Assembly: GCF_913776295.1 (NCBI RefSeq)
Contig: NZ_CAJYOJ010000043.1
Coordinates: 62,001-126,000, forward strand
Reading direction: 5' to 3'
Source of the DNA: an uncultured Pedobacter sp.
Lineage (GTDB): Bacteria > Bacteroidota > Bacteroidia > Sphingobacteriales > Sphingobacteriaceae
Length of the DNA: 64,000 nucleotides
Shown in pieces: positions 1 through 8,428 of the stretch; position 1 is the first letter of the stretch; each line of letters begins with the position of its first letter. The notes below the pieces were generated by a model, which saw only the letters and a list, made by a program, of their open reading frames with translations, had not been told where the DNA came from and did not search any database. The position numbers were made by a program, and so were the translations under genes.

Positions 1-1
1 T

Positions 2-427
2 GCCGTAGCCAACATGGCCCCAAATTTATGGAACGGTCTGATCGCCGATGTTCCTTTTGTTGATGTTGTTAATACCATGTTGGATGAAAGCATTCCGCTT
101 ACCACAAATGAATTTGACGAATGGGGCAATCCGAAACAAAAAGCAGCTTACGACTATATGAAAAGCTATTCTCCTTATGAGAATATCGAGAAAAAAGCTT
201 ACCCGAATATGTTAGTTACTACAGGCTTACATGATAGCCAGGTGCAGTATTTTGAACCTGCAAAATGGGTAGCTAAACTAAGGGCAACGAAAACCGACAA
301 AAATGTTTTGTTGCTCAAAACCAACATGGAATTTGGTCACGGTGGGGCATCGGGCCGGTTTGACTATCTGAAAGATGTGGCATTGCGCTGGGCATTTTTG
401 TTCTCTTTGGAAGGGATAACGAAATAA
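2..427 (+). CDS. ptrB: Oligopeptidase B (S9A prolyl oligopeptidase family), C-terminal part
   Basis: The reading frame is already open at the window edge, so only the last 141 residues are present; the gene starts outside. The family cleaves short peptides, oligopeptidase B after Lys/Arg. Visible are the stretch [10 protein letters not shown] that follows the nucleophile elbow, [12 protein letters not shown], the segment [17 protein letters not shown] carrying the catalytic Asp, and the catalytic His in [10 protein letters not shown] near the C-terminus. The nucleophilic Ser must lie just upstream of base 1. The ATG at 14 is internal and not the true start. The family is certain; the B subtype is judged from the VVNTMLD and GGASGRF wording, which matches oligopeptidase B better than prolyl endopeptidase. 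Confidence 0.85.
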   Translation, partial: AVANMAPNLWNGLIADVPFVDVVNTMLDESIPLTTNEFDEWGNPKQKAAYDYMKSYSPYENIEKKAYPNMLVTTGLHDSQVQYFEPAKWVAKLRATKTDKNVLLLKTNMEFGHGGASGRFDYLKDVALRWAFLFSLEGITK

Positions 428-444
428 TTTTTTCCTTATTTTTT

Positions 445-502
445 GTCATTCTGAGCTTGTCGAAGAATATTCTGATGCTGTTTCGGCAGGCTCAACGTGA
501 CA
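445..502. repeat. REP-like intergenic element 1
   Basis: It opens with GTCATTCTGAGCTTGTCGAA and closes with GGCTCAACGTGACA, the inverted half. The same GTCATnCTGAG...TnAGnATGAC theme recurs at many intergenic places in this window, so this is a dispersed palindromic repeat and not part of a gene. Confidence 0.65.
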
Positions 503-535
503 ATCTATTTTAAACCTTGATATCTTAAAACCAAA

Positions 536-988
536 ATGAACAGCAAACTAAAAACACTTCAGACCATTCATCTTGCATTATGCTCAGGCGTATTACTTTT
601 TGCAGTGGTAACCATATTTCTGAACCGCGAAGTCATGTTTTTTGATGCCGATCCTAAAACCACTGCGCCTTTTAACCCTATATTTCCGGTTATGGGATTA
701 ATCACCCTCTCTGCAAGTATCATGTTTTACCGAAATTTGATTGCTAAAATCGATAAAACAGCCGCTGATGATGTCAAAATCAATATGTATCAGAGTGCAT
801 TTATCATGAGCTCAGCTTTACTGGAAGGCGGAGCACTTTTCAATATTGTTGGCTTCTTTATGACACGTAATTCATTCTTTTTGATATTTGGGGCAGCCAA
901 TTTTATATTTTTGGTATTGAAACGACCAACAAAAAATAAATTGATTTCCACTTTACAATTGCAACATCCAAATTCGGGGTCTTTATAA
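536..988 (+). CDS. Four-helix integral membrane protein of unknown function
   Basis: A 150-residue protein with four evident hydrophobic segments (about residues 10-30, 48-66, 88-108 and 112-127) separated by short charged loops. There is no signal peptide, catalytic motif or cysteine pair. Residues 66-82 form a basic/acidic cytoplasmic-looking loop. I do not recognise the family. It lies between a peptidase gene and an M16 peptidase gene; the 26-bp gap to the latter contains that gene's own promoter, so common transcription is not required. Codon use and composition match the neighbours, which supports a real gene. Confidence 0.7.
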   Translation: MNSKLKTLQTIHLALCSGVLLFAVVTIFLNREVMFFDADPKTTAPFNPIFPVMGLITLSASIMFYRNLIAKIDKTAADDVKINMYQSAFIMSSALLEGGALFNIVGFFMTRNSFFLIFGAANFIFLVLKRPTKNKLISTLQLQHPNSGSL

Positions 989-999
989 GCAATTAGCCT

Positions 1000-1007
1000 T
1001 ATCTTTG
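1000..1007 (+). promoter_or_regulatory. Bacteroidota -7 promoter element (TATCTTTG)
   Basis: An exact match to TAnnTTTG ends seven bases before the M16 peptidase start codon. Transcription normally begins a few bases after this element, so the mRNA would have almost no leader. No good -33 TTTG is seen at the usual spacing. Confidence 0.55.
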
Positions 1008-1014
1008 CCCCTCA

Positions 1015-2247
1015 ATGGAATACAATGTTCACACTTTGCCAAATGGCATTCGCTTATTGCACGTACCTGCAGCCTCGGCCATATCTCACGCATGCATTAT
1101 CGTTAATACAGGATCACGCGACGAACCCGAAGGCAAAGCAGGTTTAGCGCACTTTATTGAGCATTTAATTTTTAAGCGTACCGAAAAACGGAGCACCAAC
1201 CAGATTTTAAATCTTTTAGAAAGTGTTGGGGCAGACTTAAACGCCTACACCACAAAAGAATATACCTGCGTACACGCTTCTTTTTTAAATCCCTATTTAG
1301 ATAGAACCTTAGATCTTTTCAATGACATACTCTTCCATTCTACTTTTCCTGAAGAGGAAATGGACAAAGAGAAAAGTGTCATTCTGGATGAAATTTCCTC
1401 TTATCTTGATCAACCGGAAGAAGCGATTAATGACGACTTTGAAGATATGCTTTTTGCGGGTCATGCCTTAGGCAATAATATTCTGGGCACAGCCGAATCC
1501 GTTCAGCACTTTACCAGAGCGGATGTAATCAACTTCAGAAAGGCCAACTATCGCACAAATGAAATTGTGGTGGCCGTTTTAGGTAACTATACTTTAAATC
1601 ATATCGTGAAAAAAGGAAGCAGATATTTTGCCGATGTAAAAGAGAATAATCCCGAAAAAGAGAGGATTAAACCAACTATCCATCCTCCAAGCCATACCAC
1701 CATTTACAAACCCATTATGCAGGCACATTGTATTTTGGGCACACAGGCATATTCCACACACCAATCGCAAAAAGTGCCTTTAATGCTGTTGAATAATTAC
1801 TTTGGTGGCAACGGAATGAGTTCGGTATTAAATCTGCAGATCAGGGAGAAATACGGGATTGCCTACACCATCGAATCCAATTTTTCGCCTTTAAGCGATA
1901 CCGGTATTTTTTCCATTTATTTCGGAACAGATAAGGAAAAACAAGCTAAAGCACTGTCTTTAATTTTTAAGGAAATCAAAAAGCTCAGAGATCGTCCGTT
2001 AAATGATCTGCAGCTCCAGAAAGCCAAAAACAAGTTTATCGGACAGATTGCTTTGGGTGAAGAGAACAGGATCGGTTTAATTATTTCAATGGCAAAAAGT
2101 TTAATCGATCACAACAAAATAGACTCACTGGAGACCGTTTTTGAGAAAATAAATGCCGTTACAACGAAGCAAATGATTGAAGTTACCCATGAGATTTTAA
2201 ATATTGATCAACTGAGTATCTTTACTTTCTGCCCAATAGCGGAATAA
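1015..2247 (+). CDS. M16 family zinc metallopeptidase
   Basis: A 410-residue insulinase/pitrilysin-type peptidase related to mitochondrial processing peptidase beta. The inverted zinc motif HFIEH is at residues 46-50, and the third ligand is Glu126 in ILDEISSYLD, the canonical 76 residues further on, so the N-terminal domain should be catalytically active. The second half (about 215-410) is the inactive M16 C-terminal domain and includes GGNGMSSVLNLQIREKYGIAY, the segment typical of the substrate-binding half. There is no signal peptide, so it is probably cytoplasmic. Length is standard for a two-domain M16B protein. The start is set by the first ATG just after a TAnnTTTG promoter element. 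Confidence 0.92.
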   Translation: MEYNVHTLPNGIRLLHVPAASAISHACIIVNTGSRDEPEGKAGLAHFIEHLIFKRTEKRSTNQILNLLESVGADLNAYTTKEYTCVHASFLNPYLDRTLDLFNDILFHSTFPEEEMDKEKSVILDEISSYLDQPEEAINDDFEDMLFAGHALGNNILGTAESVQHFTRADVINFRKANYRTNEIVVAVLGNYTLNHIVKKGSRYFADVKENNPEKERIKPTIHPPSHTTIYKPIMQAHCILGTQAYSTHQSQKVPLMLLNNYFGGNGMSSVLNLQIREKYGIAYTIESNFSPLSDTGIFSIYFGTDKEKQAKALSLIFKEIKKLRDRPLNDLQLQKAKNKFIGQIALGEENRIGLIISMAKSLIDHNKIDSLETVFEKINAVTTKQMIEVTHEILNIDQLSIFTFCPIAE

Positions 2248-2271
2248 TTGTTAGTTTTGTAAAAAATTGCT

Positions 2272-2385
2272 GTCATACTGAGGCACGAAGTATCTCATCC
2301 CGATAAGCAGTTACAATAAACACAGTAGCAACTTGTTTGGCCATAACAGCAATGTTAGAGATTCTTCATTGCATTCAGAATGACA
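2272..2385. repeat. REP-like intergenic element 2
   Basis: It opens with GTCATACTGAGGCACGAAGT and closes with GATTCTTCATTGCATTCAGA then ATGAC, the inverted half. It fills most of the gap between the M16 peptidase and def genes. Confidence 0.6.
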
Positions 2386-2438
2386 AACTTGCATACTATT
2401 AATGAGCTCAGACCCAGATCTGAAAAAAATACAATATA

Positions 2439-2999
2439 ATGAAATTACCAATAGTAGCTTACGGCGATCCGGTTTTAAAAAAGGTTTGCACCGATATTGA
2501 TAAAGATTATCCAGAATTAGAAAAATTAATCAGCGATATGTTCGACACCATGTATTATGCCAATGGTGTGGGCCTTGCTGCGCCGCAGATTGGTTTGCCG
2601 ATCCGCTTATTTATTGTAGATACCGGTGAAGATGAAGACGGAGATCCTGGCTATAAAAAAGTATTTATCAATGCCGAAATTTTGGAAGAAACAGGCGAAG
2701 CCTGGAGCTTTAATGAAGGCTGTTTAAGTATCCCCGATATCCGCGAAAACATCATGCGTAAACCCAATGTCAAAATTACCTATTTCGACGAAAACTGGGT
2801 AGAACATACCGATGATGTTGATGGAATGCCCGCACGTGTAATTCAGCACGAATACGATCATATTGAAGGCAAATTGTTTACCGATAAAGTAAGTGTTTTG
2901 CGTAAAACCATGCTTAAAAGTAAATTGGATGCCATCTCGAAAGGAAATATCAAAACAGATTACAAAATGAAATTTCCGAACAAGAGCAAGAAAAGATAG
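2439..2999 (+). CDS. def: Peptide deformylase
   Basis: Removes the N-formyl group from nascent polypeptides at the ribosome exit, using a divalent metal, usually Fe2+. All three family motifs are present: GVGLAAPQIG at residues 43-52, EGCLSIP at 93-99 with metal ligand Cys95, and HEYDH at 137-141 with metal ligands His137 and His141 and catalytic Glu138. The 186-residue length is normal for a type 1B-like bacterial enzyme with a lysine-rich tail (KMKFPNKSKKR). It stands alone between two repeat-filled gaps. No Shine-Dalgarno sequence precedes the ATG. Confidence 0.97.
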   Translation: MKLPIVAYGDPVLKKVCTDIDKDYPELEKLISDMFDTMYYANGVGLAAPQIGLPIRLFIVDTGEDEDGDPGYKKVFINAEILEETGEAWSFNEGCLSIPDIRENIMRKPNVKITYFDENWVEHTDDVDGMPARVIQHEYDHIEGKLFTDKVSVLRKTMLKSKLDAISKGNIKTDYKMKFPNKSKKR

Positions 3000-3066
3000 A
3001 TTTTGAGGGAAAATGGAAACGTTTTCCTTTTTTGTCCCTGCTTTCCCTTATCAATTTCTTTGCATT

Positions 3067-3210
3067 CGTCGTCCTGAACTTGTTTCAGGATCTTTTTTGC
3101 CACGACAATTATTTAAGACGTTAGCCTTGAAAGATTGCTTCGTTCCTCGCAATGACGACCATTTCATTGCGTTTAATCCAATGGTTATCGGATCAAGTAT
3201 GACGATTGTG
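3067..3210. repeat. REP-like intergenic element 3
   Basis: It starts CGTCGTCCTGAACTTGTTTC, contains the inner pair GTCCTGAAC...TTTCAGGATC, and an inverted half CTCGCAATGACGACC ends near 3160. Further element-like sequence (GGTTATCGGATCAAGTATGA) follows to about 3210. It occupies most of the 266-bp gap between def and the convergent minus-strand gene. An 82-codon open frame across it (3013-3261) is translated repeat, not a gene. Confidence 0.6.
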
Positions 3211-3265
3211 CGGAGTAATACACCCAAGACTAAAGACTTCCGACTAAGAACTCTGGACTAAAAAA

Positions 3266-3901
3266 CTAATTCGTCCTGCTCTTATCCCCATCAAAGATCT
3301 GCTGCATCAGCTTGCCCCAGGCGAAAGGATTGAGCAGTGGATTGGTTTGCACCATGTTCTTATTGATCATCCTGTCAAAATTGTAGCGGTAGTTCTGGCT
3401 GCCGATTTCCTGTCCGTCGCGCGGCAGCGTTTGGATCAAACCATCAATTGATGAACGCGAAAGGTTCTTTTTGGCAATGGCCATATCATCATCCGCCAGT
3501 TTCATCGATAAAAACTCACGGGTAAATTCTTCAGTGGTTGCCCAGGGGAAAACACGAACCGAAGGTAAATCGATCACATTGGCTTTCAATTTAACCATGA
3601 TGGTGTATTTGCTATCAGGTGTACTCTGAGGTATTATGGTTGAGAATTTTTTATAACCTATGGCAGTAAATAGTATGGTATCGCCAGGGTTAACAATAAA
3701 AGTAAAATATCCTCTGTAATCGGCACCAACTCTTTTGCTCCTGGCCGAAAGGTTGGTGATGGTAACATAAGGGATTACGTTTGAACTGTCTATATCGGTA
3801 ATAATCCCGGAAAATTGGATCAGTTTATCCTGAGCCGGCTTTTGTTGTGCAGAAGCGGTTAAAGAAAAAATAAGGCAAATCAGAATAACACAATATCTCA
3901 T
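3266..3901 (-). CDS. Secreted carboxypeptidase-like regulatory-domain protein
   Basis: A 211-residue exported protein. Residues 1-18 (MRYCVILICLIFSLTASAQ) are a signal peptide with an AxA-like cleavage site. Residues about 28-100 form a carboxypeptidase regulatory-like beta-sandwich (FSGIITDIDSSNVIPYVTIT, then DYRGYFTFIV and FTAIGYKK), the domain found at the start of many Bacteroidota outer-membrane proteins. The C-terminal half is charged and has no motif I recognise. It is not a TonB receptor because it lacks a plug and barrel. It is downstream of the NifU/Mrp pair on the same strand, 53 bp away, but has its own -7 element. Function unknown. Confidence 0.8.
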   Translation of the reverse strand: MRYCVILICLIFSLTASAQQKPAQDKLIQFSGIITDIDSSNVIPYVTITNLSARSKRVGADYRGYFTFIVNPGDTILFTAIGYKKFSTIIPQSTPDSKYTIMVKLKANVIDLPSVRVFPWATTEEFTREFLSMKLADDDMAIAKKNLSRSSIDGLIQTLPRDGQEIGSQNYRYNFDRMINKNMVQTNPLLNPFAWGKLMQQIFDGDKSRTN

Positions 3902-3906
3902 TAATA

Positions 3907-3914
3907 CAAAAGTA
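3907..3914 (-). promoter_or_regulatory. -7 promoter element (TACTTTTG)
   Basis: An exact TAnnTTTG match on the minus strand, five bases before the start codon of the secreted regulatory-domain protein. It implies a nearly leaderless transcript separate from the upstream NifU gene. Confidence 0.5.
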
Positions 3915-3954
3915 ATTTTATTAATAAAACTTCCTTGTTAAATAGTGTTAAAGC

Positions 3955-4200
3955 TTATTCTTGTTCGGCCATGTTAACAGCAACCACGGAGGTAATCTGA
4001 GGAACAGCTTTCATAATAGCCTGTTCGATACCAGACTTCATCGTCATAAAACTCATCGGGCAGGAACCGCAGTTACCTAAAAGCTTAAGTTTTACTGTTC
4101 CTTCGGCAGTAATTTCTTCAACAGAAACATCACCTCCATCAGCCTTTAAATAAGGCCTGATAGTTTCCAATGCCTGTTCTACTTCTTCTGTTAAATTCAT
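3955..4200 (-). CDS. NifU C-terminal-domain Fe-S scaffold/carrier protein
   Basis: An 81-residue stand-alone NifU (Nfu) domain, which binds an Fe-S cluster between two subunits and passes it to target proteins. The ligating motif CGSC is at residues 44-47 within LLGNCGSCPMSFMTMKSGIE, and the N-terminal helix carries the family's YLKADGGDVSVE. There is no IscU-like or A-type domain, so it is a minimal Nfu carrier. It lies 34 bp behind the Mrp ATPase on the same strand, which suggests joint expression and a shared role in Fe-S maturation. Confidence 0.93.
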   Translation of the reverse strand: MNLTEEVEQALETIRPYLKADGGDVSVEEITAEGTVKLKLLGNCGSCPMSFMTMKSGIEQAIMKAVPQITSVVAVNMAEQE

Positions 4201-4234
4201 TATATATACTTTAATTTATAAAAATAGTAATTTT

Positions 4235-5311
4235 TTAGCAATTCACCACTTGTGCATTGTTAATGGATATCTGCTGGGCAATTTTACTGGCAATATCTCC
4301 AAATACAACATCCAATAGCGGGTTTTGATTTAAGGCTACGGGTTTCCCTTTGTCACCAGCTTCGGCAATACTTTGGATAATAGGAATCTCACCCAAAAAC
4401 GGCACATCAAAGCGTGCTGCAAGTTCGGTACCGCCACCTTTTCCAAAGATATAGTATTTATTGTCTGGCAATTCGGCAGGCGTAAAATACGACATGTTCT
4501 CTATAACACCCAAAATCGGGATATTCATTCCCGGCATTCTGAACATCGCCAAACCTTTGTGCGTATCAGCCAGTGCAACCTGTTGCGGTGTAGTAACCAC
4601 AACCGCTCCCGAAATGGGGAAACTTTGCGTAATGGTAATATGAATATCGCCCGTTCCCGGTGGAAGATCCACAATCAGGTAATCCAGTTCTCCCCAGCTG
4701 GTATCGTTAAACAACTGTTTTACGGCATTCGATGCCATCGGCCCACGCCAGGGTACAGGTTGGCCGGGATCTGCAAAAAAACCTAAAGACAATAATTTAA
4801 TGCCATACTTTTCGATCGGTAAAATTTTGGTCTTTCCATCAGCTGTCTCTTCAGCACCCGGTTTCGCATCGACAAGATCAAACATGGTTGGTACCGACGG
4901 ACCGTAAATATCAGCATCAATAAGACCAACTTTAGCACCATCTTTAGCCAATACAACCGCCAGATTGCTCGCTACTGTAGATTTACCAACTCCTCCTTTG
5001 CCAGATGAAACCAAAATAATGTTTTTGATGTTATCTAACGATGATGAATTGCTGGGCTGAGTAACCCTCGACGTTACATTGATCATTACCTCTGCTGTGG
5101 CCGACACAAAATGCTTGATGGCATTGGTACAGGCATTTTTCAGCATTTCCTTCATCGGACATGCCGGGGTGGTAAGCTCTAATGTAAAATTGACCTGGTT
5201 ATCTGTTATCTGTAAATCTTTAATCATGTTTAAAGTCACCAGGTCTTTCTTAAGATCGGGATCTTCAACATTTTTAAGCGCATCTAAAACTTGTTGCGGG
5301 CTAATCTGCAT
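4235..5311 (-). CDS. mrp: Mrp/ApbC-type Fe-S cluster carrier ATPase
   Basis: A 358-residue P-loop ATPase of the Mrp/NBP35 group that holds and delivers Fe-S clusters in the cytoplasm. Residues about 5-85 are a MIP18/DUF59 domain (ALKNVEDPDLKKDLVTLNMI, with Cys51 and Cys61). The deviant Walker A GKGGVGKS is at 104-111, followed by LIDADIYGPSVPTMF and DYLIVDLPPGTGD. The CxxC that usually bridges the cluster is absent: where many homologues read CPxC the protein has YFTPAELPDNKYYIFG. I believe that is common in Bacteroidota but cannot check. It is transcribed with the downstream NifU gene and away from the divergent glycosyltransferase gene. Confidence 0.93.
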   Translation of the reverse strand: MQISPQQVLDALKNVEDPDLKKDLVTLNMIKDLQITDNQVNFTLELTTPACPMKEMLKNACTNAIKHFVSATAEVMINVTSRVTQPSNSSSLDNIKNIILVSSGKGGVGKSTVASNLAVVLAKDGAKVGLIDADIYGPSVPTMFDLVDAKPGAEETADGKTKILPIEKYGIKLLSLGFFADPGQPVPWRGPMASNAVKQLFNDTSWGELDYLIVDLPPGTGDIHITITQSFPISGAVVVTTPQQVALADTHKGLAMFRMPGMNIPILGVIENMSYFTPAELPDNKYYIFGKGGGTELAARFDVPFLGEIPIIQSIAEAGDKGKPVALNQNPLLDVVFGDIASKIAQQISINNAQVVNC

Positions 5312-5442
5312 GGTATTAATTTAAATTCAAAATTAACAAAACATAGCCACAAATACTTTTATTTAGGCTTTTTAACTGTAATTTTAACACGAAATAAACA
5401 TTTAATTGTTACGTTTAAGCAATTAACCATTTTAACGACCAT

Positions 5443-7608
5443 ATGCAAATACCAAAAATTAAGATCCCCAAAAAATATTTAAAAATCGGTGCCTGGTTTT
5501 TCGGTGTATTTTTTGTTGTTTGTATTGCTTTTGGTGCCGTAGCCTACAGCAAAAGGGAAGCGCTTCTTAAAAAGATGGTGGCCAAAGCAATCGCCAAGGC
5601 CGATAAGGATTACAATTTGGAAGTTAAAATCGGATCAGCAGATTTTGCCGGGTTCAGCACCGTTAAAATGACTCATATTTCTGTTGTTCCTAAGGAACGT
5701 GATACCCTTTCAAACATTAATGAATTGAGTGTTAGTGTTAAACTGTTGCCTTTAATATTTGGTAATGTAAAACTTTCGGAAATAAAACTTAAAGAAGGAT
5801 ATGTAAGTGTCGTGCTAAAAGATTCGACCACCAATATTGATTTTATCTTAAAACGGAAGAAAAAAGACAGCATTCAGACCAATCAAAAAGCAAACTTATC
5901 AGAGATCGCCAGCAACATTCTAAATCAGGTATTATACAAAATCCCTGATGATATGGATGTGAAGAATATGGTTTTTAAGCTAAATGATCATGATACGGCC
6001 AAACTAAGTTTTGCAACCACTGCCACAATTGACGGAGGAGATCTGAAATCAACCATTGATGTGAACAATAACGAATCTACCTGGCATATTAACGGTTATG
6101 TTGATCCGGGGAGTAAAAAGTTAAACTTTTTAGCCTATGCTGATGGGAAAAAGCTGGAATTGCCTTATCTCAACAATAAATTACACGCCAGGCTTAGTTT
6201 CGATACCTTGCAAACCGAATTAAAAAATGCCAAGTACAGTGGCGATGATTATAAGATATCCGGCTCCTGGTCGGTTAAAAACATGTTGATCAACCAGCCT
6301 CGTATTGCATCAAATGATATTATTGTACAAAGTGCAAAACTGGACGCTGATATCTTAGTCGGCCCGAACTATATTGCCTTGGACAGCACCTCTACAGCCT
6401 ATTTGAAAAATGCAGAGATCCACCCGTTTGTTAAATATACTTTAGGAAAAAATAAAATATATGAATTAAAGCTCAATGCCGAAGAACAGGACGCACAGGC
6501 CGTTTTGGATGCATTTCCACAAGGCTTGTTTGAATCGCTGGAAGGATTGAAAGTACAAGGCAAGGTTAAATACAGCCTTAACTTTTACCTGGATACCAAG
6601 GTACCCGATAGTGTACGCTTCAACTCCACCCTCACACCGGTCAATTTCAAAATTTTACAGTGGGGCAAAACCAACCTGCAAAAAATTAACAATACCTTTG
6701 TTTATACGCCCTATGAATATGGCAAACCGATGCGCGATATTACTATTGGTCCGTCGAATCCGAATTTTACACCCTTATCGGCCATTTCAAAGAATTTTAT
6801 CAATGCTGTTTTAACGGCAGAAGATCCTTCTTTTTTTACCCACAATGGTTTTGTAGAAGAATCGATCCGCAAATCCATTGCTGTAAATTTTAAGGAAAAG
6901 AAATTTAAGCGCGGTGGCAGTACCATCAGCATGCAGCTGGTCAAAAATGTGTATTTAAGCCGGCAGAAAACTCTGGCTCGTAAAGCCGAAGAAATTTTGA
7001 TTGTTTGGCTAATCGAGCATAATCACCTCATCAGTAAACAGCGGATGTTGGAGGTATACTTCAACATTATGGAACTGGGACAAAACATTTATGGAATAGG
7101 GGAAGCTTCAAGATACTATTTTGGAAAACAACCCTCAGATTTAACCATTGGGGAAGGACTATTTCTCGCCAGCATTGTACCTAAACCAAAAGCCTCCATG
7201 TATAAATTTATGGCCGATGGCAGCCTGAAACCTTACATGTTCAATTATTTCAGGTTTATGGGCAATATTATGGCCAGAAAAGGTTTAACCCCTGGCGATA
7301 CCTCAGGTTATGGCTTTTATAATGTTCGCCTCCGGGAAGGGCTACGTCGTTATTTAGCTCCAGACACGGCCGTGGTTGATACCTCTGCGTTTGACGATGA
7401 TGGAGATGGATTACCGGTTGTAATCGTACACGACAAAAATAAAAGCTTCTTCGAACGCCTTTTCGGTGGCAGTTCGAAAAAAGATACGACAACCAACAAA
7501 CAGATGACCGCGCCAACAGATACTACCAAAACCAAAAAGCAATTAAGGCAGGAGCGAAGAGAAGAACGGAGACGCCAGAAGGAAATGGAGAAAAACCAGG
7601 AGCAATAG
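5443..7608 (+). CDS. AsmA-like protein with C-terminal GT51 peptidoglycan glycosyltransferase domain
   Basis: A 721-residue protein anchored by one N-terminal membrane helix (about residues 14-34). Residues about 40-430 resemble an AsmA/DUF-type beta-rich periplasmic region. Residues about 435-610 are a peptidoglycan glycosyltransferase (GT51): EDPSFFTHNG with the catalytic Glu, RGGSTISMQLVKN, and KAEEILIVWLIEHNHLISKQ then YFNIMELGQNIYGIGEASRY. This would polymerise lipid II glycan strands. No transpeptidase domain follows; the tail (about 660-721) is charged, low-complexity and Lys/Arg/Glu-rich. Ordinary monofunctional enzymes are about 230 residues, so the large upstream region is the odd part. 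The exact start among nearby codons is uncertain; the ATG at 5443 puts the helix at the right distance. Confidence 0.88.
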   Translation: MQIPKIKIPKKYLKIGAWFFGVFFVVCIAFGAVAYSKREALLKKMVAKAIAKADKDYNLEVKIGSADFAGFSTVKMTHISVVPKERDTLSNINELSVSVKLLPLIFGNVKLSEIKLKEGYVSVVLKDSTTNIDFILKRKKKDSIQTNQKANLSEIASNILNQVLYKIPDDMDVKNMVFKLNDHDTAKLSFATTATIDGGDLKSTIDVNNNESTWHINGYVDPGSKKLNFLAYADGKKLELPYLNNKLHARLSFDTLQTELKNAKYSGDDYKISGSWSVKNMLINQPRIASNDIIVQSAKLDADILVGPNYIALDSTSTAYLKNAEIHPFVKYTLGKNKIYELKLNAEEQDAQAVLDAFPQGLFESLEGLKVQGKVKYSLNFYLDTKVPDSVRFNSTLTPVNFKILQWGKTNLQKINNTFVYTPYEYGKPMRDITIGPSNPNFTPLSAISKNFINAVLTAEDPSFFTHNGFVEESIRKSIAVNFKEKKFKRGGSTISMQLVKNVYLSRQKTLARKAEEILIVWLIEHNHLISKQRMLEVYFNIMELGQNIYGIGEASRYYFGKQPSDLTIGEGLFLASIVPKPKASMYKFMADGSLKPYMFNYFRFMGNIMARKGLTPGDTSGYGFYNVRLREGLRRYLAPDTAVVDTSAFDDDGDGLPVVIVHDKNKSFFERLFGGSSKKDTTTNKQMTAPTDTTKTKKQLRQERREERRRQKEMEKNQEQ

Positions 7609-7830
7609 TAGCCCGTTTTCAGTTTGAAATTGGCGGTCTTCAGTTCTTAGTTTGTAATTAGCGGTTTACAGTTTTTGGTTAACTTAACAATTAAACCTAA
7701 ATCAATTTTTAATTGGCAGTTTACCGTGCCTGGTTAACATGCCGATTAAAGTAATCCACTGCCTCAACAATAAAATAACGACTAATAATAGCATTACAAC
7801 TTTCCAACGTTTAAACTATTTAACATTAAA
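7609..7830. other. Intergenic region without a recognisable gene
   Basis: It holds loosely repeated text (variants of GCGGTTTACAGTTTTTGGTT and GGCAGTTTACCGTGCCTGGT) that looks like decayed short direct repeats. No open frame, RNA or clear terminator is seen. Confidence 0.5.
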
Positions 7831-8373
7831 ATGCACAAAATAAAAGTAGAGGATAAAGAGTTCGAGATTTTTTTAGAAAATGATACCTTAAACAAAAGGG
7901 TCCGTTTATTGGGTATCCAAATGAATGTAGATTATGAGGATAAATGCCCCTTATTTATAGGCGTGCTAAATGGTAGCTTCCTGTTTATGGCTGATCTGAT
8001 CAAAGAAATCCATGTACCTTGCGAGGTTGCTTTTATGCGTGTAGCTTCTTACGAGGGAACAGCAAGTTCGGGAAATGTAAAAGAACTGATCGGCTTGCCT
8101 GACAATCTGGAAGGTCGGGATATTGTTATTGTGGAAGATATTGTTGATACAGGTTTAACCCTAACGCATATTTTGAAAACGATCAAAGAAAAAAATCCAG
8201 CTTCAGTTAAAGTAGCTTCTCTTTTACTCAAACCCAGTGCTTTAAAACATGAAATTAAAGCATTAGAATACGTTGGCTTTGAAATACCTAATGAGTTTGT
8301 GGTAGGTTATGGCCTGGATTATAATGGACTTGGCAGAAACCTAACTGATATTTACAGAGCAACAGGCACATAA
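7831..8373 (+). CDS. hpt: Hypoxanthine phosphoribosyltransferase
   Basis: Purine salvage enzyme that makes IMP (and usually GMP) from hypoxanthine or guanine and PRPP in the cytoplasm. The PRPP-binding loop VEDIVDTGLTL is at residues 101-111, the early strand IGVLNGSFLF at 43-52 carries the PPi loop, and VGYGLDYNGLGRNL near the C-terminus is the family's metal/base-binding segment. The 180-residue length is typical. It lies 55 bp upstream of the phosphatidylserine decarboxylase gene on the same strand and may share its transcript, although the two functions are unrelated. Confidence 0.94.
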   Translation: MHKIKVEDKEFEIFLENDTLNKRVRLLGIQMNVDYEDKCPLFIGVLNGSFLFMADLIKEIHVPCEVAFMRVASYEGTASSGNVKELIGLPDNLEGRDIVIVEDIVDTGLTLTHILKTIKEKNPASVKVASLLLKPSALKHEIKALEYVGFEIPNEFVVGYGLDYNGLGRNLTDIYRATGT

Positions 8374-8428
8374 TTTTTAGATTGGATTAATTTATTTTTC
8401 GCACCTTTGCCCAATAATTTCTACAACA

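Noticed and set aside
3013-3261. 82-codon open frame as a gene
   Set aside because: It is translated repeat text, has no family resemblance and lies wholly in an intergenic REP-like element.
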